Source: JANQFV01 sp964468185
GTDB lineage: Bacteria > Planctomycetota > Phycisphaerae > UBA1845 > Fen-1342
Length of the DNA: 64,000 nucleotides
Assembly (NCBI GenBank): GCA_964468185.1
Contig: CAYXTR010000025.1
Coordinates: 1 to 64,000 of the forward strand
Reading direction: 5' to 3'
In this document: piece after piece, positions 50,716 to 59,820 of the stretch
Numbering within the stretch: position 1 is the stretch's first letter
Layout: the number at the start of each line of letters is the position of its first letter
The notes under the pieces: generated by a model
What the model was told of the DNA's origin: nothing
What the model saw: only the letters and a program-made list of their open reading frames with translations
The model's database searches: none
Position numbers and translations under genes: made by a program

Positions 50716-51687
50716 ATGGAGGTCATCAGTGCGCTCGAGCGTTTCAAGCCACCCGCCGAAGGGACCGTCGTTTCCATCGGGAACTTCGACGGCGTCCATC
50801 TTGGACATGCTCGACTGATCGCCCGGGCCCACGAAGTCGCCCAACGACTGACCGCTTCAGTCGTCGCCATTACCTTTCACCCGCATCCACTCCTGGTCCT
50901 GGCTCCCGAACGCGCTCCGACGATGCTCACCACGCTGCGCGAAAAGCTCAGTCTCCTCGAGCGACTGAACGTTCACCACTGCATTGTCCTGCCCGCCGTC
51001 ACGCCCCTGCTCAGCCAGGAGGCGGATGACTTCCTCGCCAGCCTCATCGCACACGTTCGCCCCCGGGCTTTGGTGGAAGGCCCCGATTTCACCTTCGGCC
51101 GCGGCCGACGCGGCACCCTCGACACCCTCCGCCAACACGCCGACCACTGGGGCTACGAGGTCCACGAGGTCGGCGTCTTCCGCTGCAAAGCCCTGCCGAC
51201 CCATCCCGCCATCAACAGCACCTCCATCCGGCAGGCCCTTCGCGATGGCCGCGTCGATGAAGCCAACGCCATGCTCGGTCGCCCGTACCGCGTCGTCGGC
51301 ACCGTCGGTCACGGTGAAGGGCGCGGCGCCGGTCTCGGCTTCCCCACAGCCAACCTCGAAGGCATCGTCCAGCATCTGCCCCAACAGGCCGTGTATGCCG
51401 CGGCTGCACAGCTCGCGTCCGGCGAATTCCGTCTTACGGCCGTGAATATCGGACCTCAGCCAACCTTCGACCAGGACGCGTCCCGCGTCGAAGCACACAT
51501 CCTCGACTTGCACGACCACCTGCGCGGTGAACGCGTCGGCCTGCACTTCTTCAGACGGCTGCGCGAGCAGTCCCGCTTTCCCAACGCCGAGGCCCTCGTC
51601 GCCCAGTTGCACCGCGACGTCGAGCAGACGCGCGCGTTCGCCGCTCAGCTTGACGAGCTCAAAGCCGAATGCGCCATCCCCCTCTGA
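50716..51687 (+). CDS. ribF: Bifunctional riboflavin kinase/FAD synthetase
   Basis: 323 residues. N-terminal FAD synthetase domain: VVSIGNFDGVHLGHARLIAR (HxGH nucleotide-binding motif), then FHPHPLLVL and the EGPDFTFGRGRRGTLDTL loop. C-terminal flavokinase domain: INSTSIRQALRDGRVDEANA, LGRPYRVVGTVGHGEGRG and LGFPTANL, with NIGPQPTFD. It converts riboflavin to FMN and FAD in the cytoplasm. About 70 bases follow the preceding gene. Confidence 0.97.
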   Translation: MEVISALERFKPPAEGTVVSIGNFDGVHLGHARLIARAHEVAQRLTASVVAITFHPHPLLVLAPERAPTMLTTLREKLSLLERLNVHHCIVLPAVTPLLSQEADDFLASLIAHVRPRALVEGPDFTFGRGRRGTLDTLRQHADHWGYEVHEVGVFRCKALPTHPAINSTSIRQALRDGRVDEANAMLGRPYRVVGTVGHGEGRGAGLGFPTANLEGIVQHLPQQAVYAAAAQLASGEFRLTAVNIGPQPTFDQDASRVEAHILDLHDHLRGERVGLHFFRRLREQSRFPNAEALVAQLHRDVEQTRAFAAQLDELKAECAIPL

Positions 51688-51842
51688 CGATTTCGCCACG
51701 TCCTGCCAGAATCCGCCGCACGCCTTCTGCCGATAAGACTCTCGAGCCGGAGTCGCCCGCGCGGCCCGGCCCCACGGGTTCGGCGTGCCTGCGGAGGCCG
51801 CCCCCGAGAGCGCGTAACGCCGTCCGGCGCAAGGAGTACGCC

Positions 51843-51908
51843 ATGTTCTGGGCCACTTTTGTCGCGATTCTGTTTGGTATGTTCGCCGGGGTCGTCGGCT
51901 GGGCGTAG
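51843..51908 (+). CDS. 21-residue hydrophobic micro-ORF
   Basis: ATG at 51843 with AAGGAG seven bases upstream, ending in TAG at 51906. The whole peptide (MFWATFVAILFGMFAGVVGW plus Ala) is a single transmembrane segment with two small-residue (GxxxG-like) faces. The strong ribosome binding site and clean composition support translation. It sits 155 bases after ribF. Function unknown; such peptides often join larger membrane complexes. Confidence 0.5.
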   Translation: MFWATFVAILFGMFAGVVGWA

Positions 51909-51945
51909 CGCCCGCAAGCCGTAGGAAGACACCAGAATCACCCCC

Positions 51946-51992
51946 AAAAAACTCGACGCCCGCTTCCGCGTGATAAACCGGAAGCAGGCGTC
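51946..51992 (-). terminator. Rho-independent terminator of nrdJ
   Basis: A 14-bp stem with one mismatch (51955-51968 with 51979-51992) around a 10-nt loop. On the minus strand it is followed by GAG and then six T (51951-51946). It lies 60 bases past the nrdJ stop. Confidence 0.7.
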
Positions 51993-52052
51993 TACCGCGC
52001 CAATTCCCTCACGCCGGCGAGTCGCGTCGGACCTGCCGGCGTGGCGCCTTGT

Positions 52053-55004
52053 TCAGCAGGCGGACCAGCCACACCCTACACACTTGCGGCATCCTTCCTG
52101 CAACGCCAACGTGGCGCCGCACTCCGGACATGCCACCTTGTAATACGAAGCCGAATCGTGCGAATGCTTCACGCTCCCGATCACCTGCGCCAGGTCCGCC
52201 GCCGCAGCCACCCGTCGCTCGGCAGCACTCACAACCACCGCCTCACCCTCAGCCTGAGCGGTTGCTCTGTCCTCGGTCGCGACGGCGACGGCACCACCCG
52301 CGTCTTCCGCGATCGCTGCCACCTCGTGCGTCACGGCCGACTGCACAGCGCTGTGGCCATGCCCGTTGCCGTTCCCATTTCCGTTAGTTGGCGTATTCGC
52401 TGCCGGCGGCTCTGTTCGCCGCGTCTGGGACTCCGTCGGTTGACTGGTGGTGACGGTTGCGTTCGCCACATGCGCACTCGTGTGCCCACCATTCGGACGG
52501 CCACCCGTTGAGTTCGTGCTGCCCTTCGCAATCGGTTTGGCCGTGACCGCATGATCAATCGTCGCGTTCGGCGGCCGGTGCGGTGCAGGATTCGGATTGT
52601 CTAGCTCCGACAGGTTGATCTCACCCAGCAGCAGGTTTCGCAATCCGAACCGCTCCTTCGCCCGCATGTACTTCTTCAGGGCGCACGCCAGACCATCGCC
52701 CAGCGACATGATCCGTCCTGTGCGGGTCGGAATCTGCAGCGACGAACCGATGCCCTCCAGCTGTTTCACAACCAGCCGCAACGAACCGCCCGCCCGCAGC
52801 CACAGCGATACCATCCGGCAGATCGCCTCCAGGTCGCTATTGGCCACGTCACCGCCCTTGCCGAGTTGCGCAAACACTTCGAGTTCGCGATCTGCCACCG
52901 GATCCACCGTGATCTTCGCATGCATGTTGCCGAACGGCGTCATCTGGCGAATGCGCAGCCCACTCACGATCTCCGGCAAGTCCATGGGTTCAATCCGCCG
53001 CGGAGCACTGGGGGTTGGGGCCGCTGCCGGCACCGCAGCCTCGCTCTGCTTCTGCTCGGCGGCCTCGGCCGCCTTCTTCTCCTTACGTGACATCGGCTGC
53101 TCCATCCGGCAGCCATCGCGGTAGACCGTCACACCCTTGCATCCCATCTTGAAGGCCAGCGAGTAAATCTGCTCGACGTCGTCCGGTGTCGCCGCATTGG
53201 CGAAGTTGATCGTCTTGCTGATTGACGCATCACAGTGCCGCTGGAAGGCCGCCTGCATCTTCATGTGCCATTCCGGCGAAATGTCATGCGCACACACGAA
53301 GACCTGCTTGACGTCCTCCGGCACGTCCGGCAGATGTGCCAGTGTGCCCTCTTCCGCAATCTGCTCGATCAACTGTTCACTGTAAATGCCGCGCTTCCGC
53401 GCGACCTCACAGAAAATCTGATTCACTTCAATCAGCGGCTTGTCACCCTGCTTCTGCCCCTTGAGCACGTTCCGCAGAAACGCCAGCGAGAACATCGGCT
53501 CGATCCCGCCCGAGCAGTTCGCGATGATACTGATCGTCCCCGTCGGCGCCACCGTCGTGACCGCCGCATTCCGCATCAGCCGATTGTGCCGCGTGTGCCA
53601 GATGCTGCCCTTCCAGTTGGGGAAGCAGCCGCGCTCCCGGGCCAGCTCCTCGCTGTAACGATGCGCTTCATCATTGACGAGCTGCATGAACCGCTCGCCC
53701 CACGCCACACCTTCGTCACTGTTGTAGGCGACCCCCAGCTTGTACAAGGCATCCGCAAAGCCCATCACCCCCAGCCCGATCTTGCGATTGTCGTGACAAA
53801 TCCGCTCGATCTCCGGCAACGGGTAGTTGTTCGCATCAATCACATTATCGAGAAACCGGGTCGCATCCCGCACCGCCTGACGCAGCCCCTCCCAATCCAC
53901 ATGCGCCTGCTCGGTGCAGCCCTCCCGCACGAACAGTCCCAGGTTGATGCTACCCAGGTTGCACGCCTCATACGGCAGCAGCGGCTGCTCCCCACACGGA
54001 TTCGTCGCCTCGATCCGCCCCACCTCCGGCGTCGGATTGTGCTCATTGATTCGATCGATGAATACCACCCCCGGCTCACCCGTCTGCCACGCATTATCAA
54101 CGATGATCTTCCAGATGTCGCGCTTCGTGTAGACCTGGCCGCGCAGCGGCGCAGGAATCTCAGCCGTCAGCCGGGCTGACGTGTAATAGCTCGCCCGTTT
54201 GCCGGCCGGCACTTCGTCAACACAGTCAATCTCGTCCAGATCACGAATGTCGTATTTCCAGATGTCCAGCTCACGCCGCAGGACGTACGCCTTCCCCGTC
54301 CGCGGATTACGCACCACGTGCGGTGAATCCGGATCCGCCAGGAATTCGGACATCCACGCGTCCGTAACCTTCACCGAGATGTTGTAATTGTTGAACTGAT
54401 CCAGATCCTGCTTCGCATGCAGGAACTTCAGGATGTCAGGATGATGGATGTACATCATCCCCATGTTCGCCCCACGTCGAAACGCCCCCTGCTGAATCGC
54501 ATTGGTCGCTTCACTGAACGCCCGCCAGAAGCTGATCGGACCGCTCGTCGTGCCCCCACTGGACTTGATGAAGTCACCCGTCGGCCGCAACTCGTCAAAC
54601 GCAAAACCCGTCCCGCCGCCAGCCTTCTGAATCAACGCCGTATGCTTGATGCTGTTGAAGATGTCCGTAATCGAGTCACGCACCGGCAGCACGAAGCACG
54701 CCGACAGCATGCCCATCTCGCGGCCCGCATTCATCAGGGTAGGGGAGTTCGGCATGAACACGCCCGTCGCCATCAGGTCGTAGAAACGCCGCTCCCACCG
54801 GTCCCGCTCACGCTCGTTGCCGCCGTAGCGCAGCTCAACGCCGGCAATCGTCCGCGCCACCCGCTGAAACAGGTCCTTGGGTTTCTCGCGGCACGCGCCG
54901 CTTTCATCCTTTTTCAGGTAACGGGCCTGGAGCACTTTCTGCGCGTTTTCTGTGAGTACCGGCTCGTCCATGAGGCTATCCTGCGCGCTCACTATGGCTG
55001 TCAT
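52053..55004 (-). CDS. nrdJ: Adenosylcobalamin-dependent (class II) ribonucleotide reductase
   Basis: 983 residues. Core blocks: YLKKDESGACREKPKDLFQR, FMPNSPTLMNAGREMGMLSA, KAGGGTGFAFDELRP, then the active-site finger NPCGEQPLLPYEACNLGSIN and APTGTISIIANCSGGIEP. A Ser/Thr/Asn/Ala-rich linker (about 780-940) leads to a C-terminal zinc/redox tail CPECG...CRKCVGCGWSAC, which re-reduces the active site. It makes deoxynucleotides with B12, without oxygen. The leader of about 200 nt lacks the B12-box core of a cobalamin riboswitch. NrdR-like boxes overlap the promoter. Confidence 0.95.
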   Translation of the reverse strand: MTAIVSAQDSLMDEPVLTENAQKVLQARYLKKDESGACREKPKDLFQRVARTIAGVELRYGGNERERDRWERRFYDLMATGVFMPNSPTLMNAGREMGMLSACFVLPVRDSITDIFNSIKHTALIQKAGGGTGFAFDELRPTGDFIKSSGGTTSGPISFWRAFSEATNAIQQGAFRRGANMGMMYIHHPDILKFLHAKQDLDQFNNYNISVKVTDAWMSEFLADPDSPHVVRNPRTGKAYVLRRELDIWKYDIRDLDEIDCVDEVPAGKRASYYTSARLTAEIPAPLRGQVYTKRDIWKIIVDNAWQTGEPGVVFIDRINEHNPTPEVGRIEATNPCGEQPLLPYEACNLGSINLGLFVREGCTEQAHVDWEGLRQAVRDATRFLDNVIDANNYPLPEIERICHDNRKIGLGVMGFADALYKLGVAYNSDEGVAWGERFMQLVNDEAHRYSEELARERGCFPNWKGSIWHTRHNRLMRNAAVTTVAPTGTISIIANCSGGIEPMFSLAFLRNVLKGQKQGDKPLIEVNQIFCEVARKRGIYSEQLIEQIAEEGTLAHLPDVPEDVKQVFVCAHDISPEWHMKMQAAFQRHCDASISKTINFANAATPDDVEQIYSLAFKMGCKGVTVYRDGCRMEQPMSRKEKKAAEAAEQKQSEAAVPAAAPTPSAPRRIEPMDLPEIVSGLRIRQMTPFGNMHAKITVDPVADRELEVFAQLGKGGDVANSDLEAICRMVSLWLRAGGSLRLVVKQLEGIGSSLQIPTRTGRIMSLGDGLACALKKYMRAKERFGLRNLLLGEINLSELDNPNPAPHRPPNATIDHAVTAKPIAKGSTNSTGGRPNGGHTSAHVANATVTTSQPTESQTRRTEPPAANTPTNGNGNGNGHGHSAVQSAVTHEVAAIAEDAGGAVAVATEDRATAQAEGEAVVVSAAERRVAAAADLAQVIGSVKHSHDSASYYKVACPECGATLALQEGCRKCVGCGWSAC

Positions 55005-55213
55005 TCCAAGAACTCCCTTCCTGGATGTTAGGTGAATGATCGTATTATGGCAAGTGGCGGCGTGCTGGCGCGTCGCAACACCTACGCCGAATTGACGCCC
55101 CTTTCTGTCGATGAGCAGAGCTCACCACATTTAGGGGGCAACCGTTAATATGCCCCAAGATATTGCGGTCGTCAAGGGGAATCTGAGTAAATATCGATTG
55201 GCCCGATAACCAC

Positions 55214-55241
55214 ATTATACACAATAAGTTGTATTCGTGAA
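55214..55241 (-). promoter_or_regulatory. nrdJ promoter
   Basis: Reading leftward, TTCACG (55241-55236), 16 bases, then a perfect TATAAT (55219-55214). The start point would be near 55205, giving a leader of about 200 bases before the nrdJ ATG at 55004. Confidence 0.65.
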
Positions 55242-55265
55242 GAAGTTTCTCGCCAGATGATGTGT
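55219..55265. promoter_or_regulatory. Pair of NrdR-box-like sites at the nrdJ promoter
   Basis: ACACAATAAGTTGTAT at 55219-55234 matches the palindromic NrdR box (ACACAATATATTGTGT-type) at 13 of 16 positions and lies between the -35 and -10. A weaker copy (10 of 16) begins at 55250, exactly 31 bases away, the three-turn spacing usual for paired NrdR boxes. This implies repression by NrdR when nucleotide pools are full. nrdR itself is not in the window. Confidence 0.6.
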
Positions 55266-55363
55266 GTTAACAACGCGCGACCGCCCCATGTGCTATTGAC
55301 ACCCCTACAAAATGCGAAAATACGCCCCCGTTTCCCGACGAACCGCGCACGAAACACGACTCG

Positions 55364-56539
55364 TTACAGTCCCCCTGTCAATCCCAGTTCCGCCAGCAAC
55401 GCCGCCCCCGTCGGCAATACACCTTCGTCAATATCGAACCGCGCATGGTGATGCGGGTAGACGCAGCCCCTCGCCTCATTCCGCGCCCCGAGAAACACGA
55501 AAGCCGCCGGTACCGCTTGGGCAAAATATGCGAAATCCTCGCCCCCTCCCTGCGGCGGAAGGGTCACGATTTGTTCCTCGCCAACCCCAACCTCTCTTGC
55601 CGCAGCCAGTGCCTTTGTGACCGCCTCCTCATCGTTGATCAGTGGCGGATATCCATCATTCAACGTGACGGCGACCTTCGCCCCGTGGGCAGTTGCCACC
55701 CCCTCACAAATCTCACGAATCCGGAGCTTCAGTCGCTCACGCGTCTCTTCGCTCAGCGACCGGATCGTCCCCCACATCTCCACCGCCGACGGAATGACAT
55801 TATGAGCCGTCCCACCCCGAATCTTCGTCACCGATACGACACCACTCTCCGTCATTGCCAGCGACCGGCTGACCGCCGTCTGTAGCGCCGTGACAATCTC
55901 CGCGGCTACCACGACCGGATCCACGCACTCCTGCGGCATCGCCCCATGCCCGCCACGCCCGATAACATCAACATGCAAGTCCCCAACTCCCGACATGAAC
56001 GCACCAGCACGCGTGCCAACCGTGCCCGCCGGCAACCCCGCCCAGATGTGCAGGCCGTAAATGCGTGTCACGTCTTGGAGCACACCGGCGGCAATCATGG
56101 GTGCCGCCCCGCCGGGGTACAACTCCTCACTCGGCTGGAAGATCAAGCGAACCCCGTGCGGCAACGCACCCTCCCGCTCACGCAGCAGCCGCGCCGCGCC
56201 CAGCAGCATGGCGGTATGTGCATCATGTCCACATGCGTGCATGACCCCCGGGTTGCGTGAGGCGTACGCCACATCGTTTTCCTCAGCGACCGGCAGAGCA
56301 TCAATGTCGGCGCGCAGGGCGATCACCTGCGGGTCGCTGCCCGGAATATCTACTACGACGCCATGCGTATCTCCTACACGCTCCTGCGGTGAATACCCCA
56401 TCTCACGCAACAGCTTGACGATAAACGCAGCCGTTTGCTCCTCTCGCTGGCTCAACTCCGGGTGCGCATGCAGGTGGCGGCGCCATTCGACCATGTCGCT
56501 GGCGAGCCGCTCAGACGCGTGGCGTAACTCGTTTCCCAT
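55364..56539 (-). CDS. M20 family amidohydrolase (hippurate/N-acyl-amino-acid hydrolase-like)
   Basis: 391 residues. Metal-binding blocks: IALRADIDALPV, GVMHACGHDAHTAMLLGAAR, FQPSEELYPGGAAPMI, then the dimerisation-domain signature GRGGHGAMPQECVDPV and the final GGGEDFAYFAQAVP. These are typical of M20D peptidases such as hippurate hydrolase, N-acetyl-aminoacyl hydrolases and IAA-amino acid hydrolases. No signal peptide, so cytoplasmic. Substrate cannot be fixed; nearest neighbour in the same direction is nrdJ, 359 bases on, with its own promoter. Confidence 0.9.
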   Translation of the reverse strand: MGNELRHASERLASDMVEWRRHLHAHPELSQREEQTAAFIVKLLREMGYSPQERVGDTHGVVVDIPGSDPQVIALRADIDALPVAEENDVAYASRNPGVMHACGHDAHTAMLLGAARLLREREGALPHGVRLIFQPSEELYPGGAAPMIAAGVLQDVTRIYGLHIWAGLPAGTVGTRAGAFMSGVGDLHVDVIGRGGHGAMPQECVDPVVVAAEIVTALQTAVSRSLAMTESGVVSVTKIRGGTAHNVIPSAVEMWGTIRSLSEETRERLKLRIREICEGVATAHGAKVAVTLNDGYPPLINDEEAVTKALAAAREVGVGEEQIVTLPPQGGGEDFAYFAQAVPAAFVFLGARNEARGCVYPHHHARFDIDEGVLPTGAALLAELGLTGGL

Positions 56540-56715
56540 ATCGGTTTGCCCTGTTCAGTGCCGGTTCGCTCGAAACACATTCTCTGCCGGATGATACTCA
56601 GTCGCTCACACTCGGCCCACCGGCCGGCCGCTATAGCATTGCAGCCAGAGCGCCGATAACCCTAGCAGGCGACGCCACGCCCAGAGGACAATTACCGCGG
56701 TGATCGCCGCCGCTC

Positions 56716-57135
56716 ATGACCCGTATCCGCCCCCAAAACTCGATCGCCGTCGGCGTATTCGCCACGCTACTGCTCGCCGGTCTGGCCGTGCTCGTCAAGC
56801 TGATCGACTGTCGCACGTTGCCAGGCCATCCCTCGCTTGCTTTCTTCGCCGAAGCGACCCTCGCAGGGGGCCGGTACTTGGCGCTGCCATCGTTAGCTGC
56901 GTACCTCGTGTGGCGAATCGGACGCTGGGTCCATTTCCGTCGACGGCGCCGTTGGCTTCAGAACTGCGGATACGGCACCCTCGCCGATGAAATGGATGAA
57001 GTGCCCGCCGACGAATCCGATCCCGAAGCCGAATACGAAACAGACGCCGCCCAGGACTCCGGCCAGAGCGCTCGTACTATGGCCGCCGTCCTTGTCGCCC
57101 TCGCCATCTTCAGCTACATCCTCTGGGGCTGCTGA
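56716..57135 (+). CDS. Small multi-pass membrane protein, unknown
   Basis: 139 residues. Helix 1 (about 12-28), helix 2 (about 45-65, ending LAAYLVWRIGRWV), a basic RRRRR stretch, a very acidic loop (DEMDEVPADESDPEAEYETD) and a C-terminal helix (AAVLVALAIFSYILWGC). The charge pattern puts the basic side in the cytoplasm. No ribosome binding site stronger than GATCGCCGCCG is visible. It precedes the radical SAM gene by 69 bases. No family recognised. Confidence 0.6.
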   Translation: MTRIRPQNSIAVGVFATLLLAGLAVLVKLIDCRTLPGHPSLAFFAEATLAGGRYLALPSLAAYLVWRIGRWVHFRRRRRWLQNCGYGTLADEMDEVPADESDPEAEYETDAAQDSGQSARTMAAVLVALAIFSYILWGC

Positions 57136-57204
57136 GCGGCCCGTGGCCTGCCTTCGCCGACTTCGCAGTGGACGCTGTGCCAACGCCGCCGCAAAATAAG
57201 ACCC

Positions 57205-58737
57205 ATGATCTCCGCCCAGCCAGCCACGCGTCCGAAGATCCGCCTGATCAACCCCAATTCGCCACTGTCAAACATCACCATGCCTGAGGTCATCCAGCAC
57301 ATGACCTTCTCACGCAAGGCGCTCTTCGCACCCACCGGCCTCATGATCTGCGCTGCGTCCATGCCCGCCCACTGGGACGTCGAACTCGTCGACGAGTGCA
57401 CGCGCGAAAGTCCGCATGTCGCAGCCGCCGACGTCGACCTCGTCGGCATCAGCGCCATGACCACCCAGGCCAAACGCGCCTATGCCATCGCCGACGCCTA
57501 TCGATCCATCGGCGTTCCCGTCGTCATGGGCGGTATCCACCCCAGTGCGCTGCCTGATGAAGCACTGCAACACTGCGACGCCGTCTGTCGCGGCGACGCC
57601 GAATCAACCCTGCCGCACGTCATCGCCGACTTCGAACGTGCGCGGGCAGAGCAACGTGATCCCCGCCATGCGCTCCGCCGCGTCTACGACTGGGCCGCGT
57701 TCGACACCGCCCCAATCGCCACGCCGCGCAAAGACATCATCGACCCGGCCGACTATCTCGTGGCTAATCCCATCCAGACGACGCGCGGATGCCCGCACAA
57801 CTGCAACTTCTGCACCACGCCCGCCGTCTTCGGCCACAAGTACCGCCAGCGCTCCATCACCAGCATCGTGGAGGAGATGCGCGCCGTTTGCGAGATCAAG
57901 AAGCCGTGGTGCTTCATCTTCGCGGACGACAACTTCGGCGGAAACCAAAAGTGGGCGCTCGAGCTTTGTGAGGCCCTGCGCCCGCTCAAGATCTCCTGGG
58001 CCACCCAGTGCGACATCCTCATCAGCCGCAACGACCGCCTCCTCCGCGCCATGCGCGAGAGTGGCTGCCAGGGCCTGATCCTCGGCCTCGAAAGTCCCCG
58101 CCAGGGTACGCTCACCGAAGCCGGCAAGAAGTTCGTCCAGTCCGATACCTACGGCGACCGCATCCGCAAGATCCAGAGCTTCGGCATCAGCCTGTGGGGC
58201 GCCTTCATCTTCGGCTTCGACAACGACACCTGGCGCGACTGCATGGAAGCTTCTCGCTTTGCGCAGCGCATGGACCTTGCCATGAGCTGCTTCCCCATCC
58301 TTACGCCGTACCCCGGCACGGCGTTCTTCGATCAGTTCAAGCGCGAAGGCCGCATCCGCACGTACGACTGGGAACAGTACAACGGTGCGAGCATCGTGTT
58401 CGAGCCCCGGCGGATGTCGCCAACCGAGCTGCGCCACGCCCAGATGGCCGCCTTTGCCGAGTTCTACTCGCCACGTTCTGCATTGCGCCGCCTTCACATC
58501 CTGCCATTCAAGAGCCGCGCCTGGGCCGCCAACCTCGCCATCTGGAAGGGCATCCGCTACTACTACGCCCGCAAAGGTCGGCACGTCCCCAGCTTCGCCG
58601 ATTTCCGCAATCCGCATGCCCCCGCCTGGCGCTATGTGTTAAGCCCCAACCAGCCCGAATTGCCGGAACTATCCGTAACCCGCGTGGCAGAGCAGTGTTA
58701 CACTGATACGATCCCCGCACGCCCGGCGCCAGTCTAG
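57205..58737 (+). CDS. B12-binding-type radical SAM protein
   Basis: 510 residues. N-terminal Rossmann-like domain of the B12-binding radical SAM class (about 10-145: DVDLVGISAMTTQAKRAYAI, VPVVMGGIHPSALPDEALQ). The 4Fe-4S cluster cysteines are Cys196, Cys200 and Cys203 in RGCPHNCNFCTTP. Further radical SAM features: CFIFADDNFGGN and LGLESPRQGTL, then FIFGFDNDTW. The histidine motif DxHxxG that ligates cobalt is not seen, so B12 may be bound base-off by another route or not at all. Members methylate unactivated carbons or do other radical chemistry; substrate unknown. Confidence 0.85.
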   Translation: MISAQPATRPKIRLINPNSPLSNITMPEVIQHMTFSRKALFAPTGLMICAASMPAHWDVELVDECTRESPHVAAADVDLVGISAMTTQAKRAYAIADAYRSIGVPVVMGGIHPSALPDEALQHCDAVCRGDAESTLPHVIADFERARAEQRDPRHALRRVYDWAAFDTAPIATPRKDIIDPADYLVANPIQTTRGCPHNCNFCTTPAVFGHKYRQRSITSIVEEMRAVCEIKKPWCFIFADDNFGGNQKWALELCEALRPLKISWATQCDILISRNDRLLRAMRESGCQGLILGLESPRQGTLTEAGKKFVQSDTYGDRIRKIQSFGISLWGAFIFGFDNDTWRDCMEASRFAQRMDLAMSCFPILTPYPGTAFFDQFKREGRIRTYDWEQYNGASIVFEPRRMSPTELRHAQMAAFAEFYSPRSALRRLHILPFKSRAWAANLAIWKGIRYYYARKGRHVPSFADFRNPHAPAWRYVLSPNQPELPELSVTRVAEQCYTDTIPARPAPV

Positions 58738-58792
58738 CCCGCCACTTCGCCCGGGAGTCCTCAGGTAGCTCAACCGCCTCCTCACCCGGAAT

Positions 58793-58835
58793 TAACCAAA
58801 CCTCCGCTTGCTTTATAGTACCAAATTGGTTCCAA
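58793..58835 (+). promoter_or_regulatory. Candidate promoter with overlapping palindromes
   Basis: TTAACC at 58793-58798 and TATAGT at 58814-58819 (five of six) are 15 bases apart. Two overlapping palindromes, ACCAAATTGGT (58820-58830) and TTGGTTCCAA (58826-58835), lie right where transcription would start, as expected of an operator. The PEP-CTERM gene starts 122 bases downstream. Confidence 0.4.
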
Positions 58836-58956
58836 TAAGCGCGTTCGGGCCATTCATGGGATGACGGTCCTTCCGCAGCGTGGTTTTTCCGGAGGCGGGT
58901 GCCTTCCGCACGCTGGATGAATGCGCCCCCTCAACACGAGGATCAGGAGGAGTGTT

Positions 58957-59706
58957 ATGAAGAAGGGAATGTTTGCACTGCTGCTCTTCGCAGCCGTGGC
59001 CACGCAGCCTGCGCTGGCCGTCGAACTCTGGGGTCTCGATACCGACGACGACACGCTGTTCACGCTCGACTCCGACACCGGTGCCGTGAACACCATCGGC
59101 ACGCTGCCAGGGTTTGGCTTTGGCGGGCTCGACTTCTACAACGGCGATCTGTACGCCCTGCTCGACGACCAGCTCTACCAGGTCGATCCGAGCGACGCCT
59201 CCGCCACCCCCATCGGCGCGGCCTCCGGTCAGGTCTTTGAGAGCTTTGAGATCATCGACGGCGTCGGTTATACGGCGGACGTCTTCGACGAGACGCTGTA
59301 CTCGATCAGCCTCGCCGACGGTAGCGCCACACTCATCGGCTCGCATGACGAGACCGAGGGTGATGACCGGGTGACCGGCTTGGCGGAGGCGGGCGGCGCA
59401 CTCTACGGCACGCGCTTCAGCCAGCTCGACATCGTTGAGCTCGACACCGCCACGGGTGGCGTCATTGACAACGTTGGCACGCACGGCCTGAGCGCGTCCA
59501 CCAGCCTCGCCTACGGCGACGGCCTGTTCTGGACCTCCCCGGCCTTCACGCAGGAGCTCTACTCACTGAGCCCCACCGATGGCAGCGCGACGCTCGTCCA
59601 GTCCGGCCTGACTGACCTCGGGCACGTGACCGGCCTGAGCACGATCCCCGAGCCCACCAGCCTGCTGGTGCTCGGCCTCGCTGGCCTGTTGATCCGCCGC
59701 CGCTAA
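58957..59706 (+). CDS. PEP-CTERM-anchored exported protein
   Basis: 249 residues from the ATG at 58957, preceded by AGGAGG. A signal peptide (GMFALLLFAAVATQPALA) leads into a beta-propeller-like body with repeats such as LYSISLADGSATLIGSHD and LYSLSPTDGSATLVQSGL. The C-terminus is a PEP-CTERM sorting signal: IPEPTSLLVLGLAGLLIRRR, that is, PEP, hydrophobic helix, arginines. Such proteins are processed by exosortase, usually linked to exopolysaccharide and surface layers. The exosortase is not in the window. Confidence 0.9.
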   Translation: MKKGMFALLLFAAVATQPALAVELWGLDTDDDTLFTLDSDTGAVNTIGTLPGFGFGGLDFYNGDLYALLDDQLYQVDPSDASATPIGAASGQVFESFEIIDGVGYTADVFDETLYSISLADGSATLIGSHDETEGDDRVTGLAEAGGALYGTRFSQLDIVELDTATGGVIDNVGTHGLSASTSLAYGDGLFWTSPAFTQELYSLSPTDGSATLVQSGLTDLGHVTGLSTIPEPTSLLVLGLAGLLIRRR

Positions 59707-59820
59707 GCCGCGCAGCGCGATCCTGACATCCATCCAGGTGGAACCACCGCGGGGTCGTCGGGCCATCGGTCCGGCGACCTCGCTACTTCTGATCACGCAA
59801 CCCTCCCGCCCCTACCAGCG

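Noticed and set aside
55005..55205. Cobalamin riboswitch in the nrdJ leader
   Set aside because: The length fits and GCCACTT resembles part of the core, but the conserved B12-box and GGGAA..GGTG elements are not seen.
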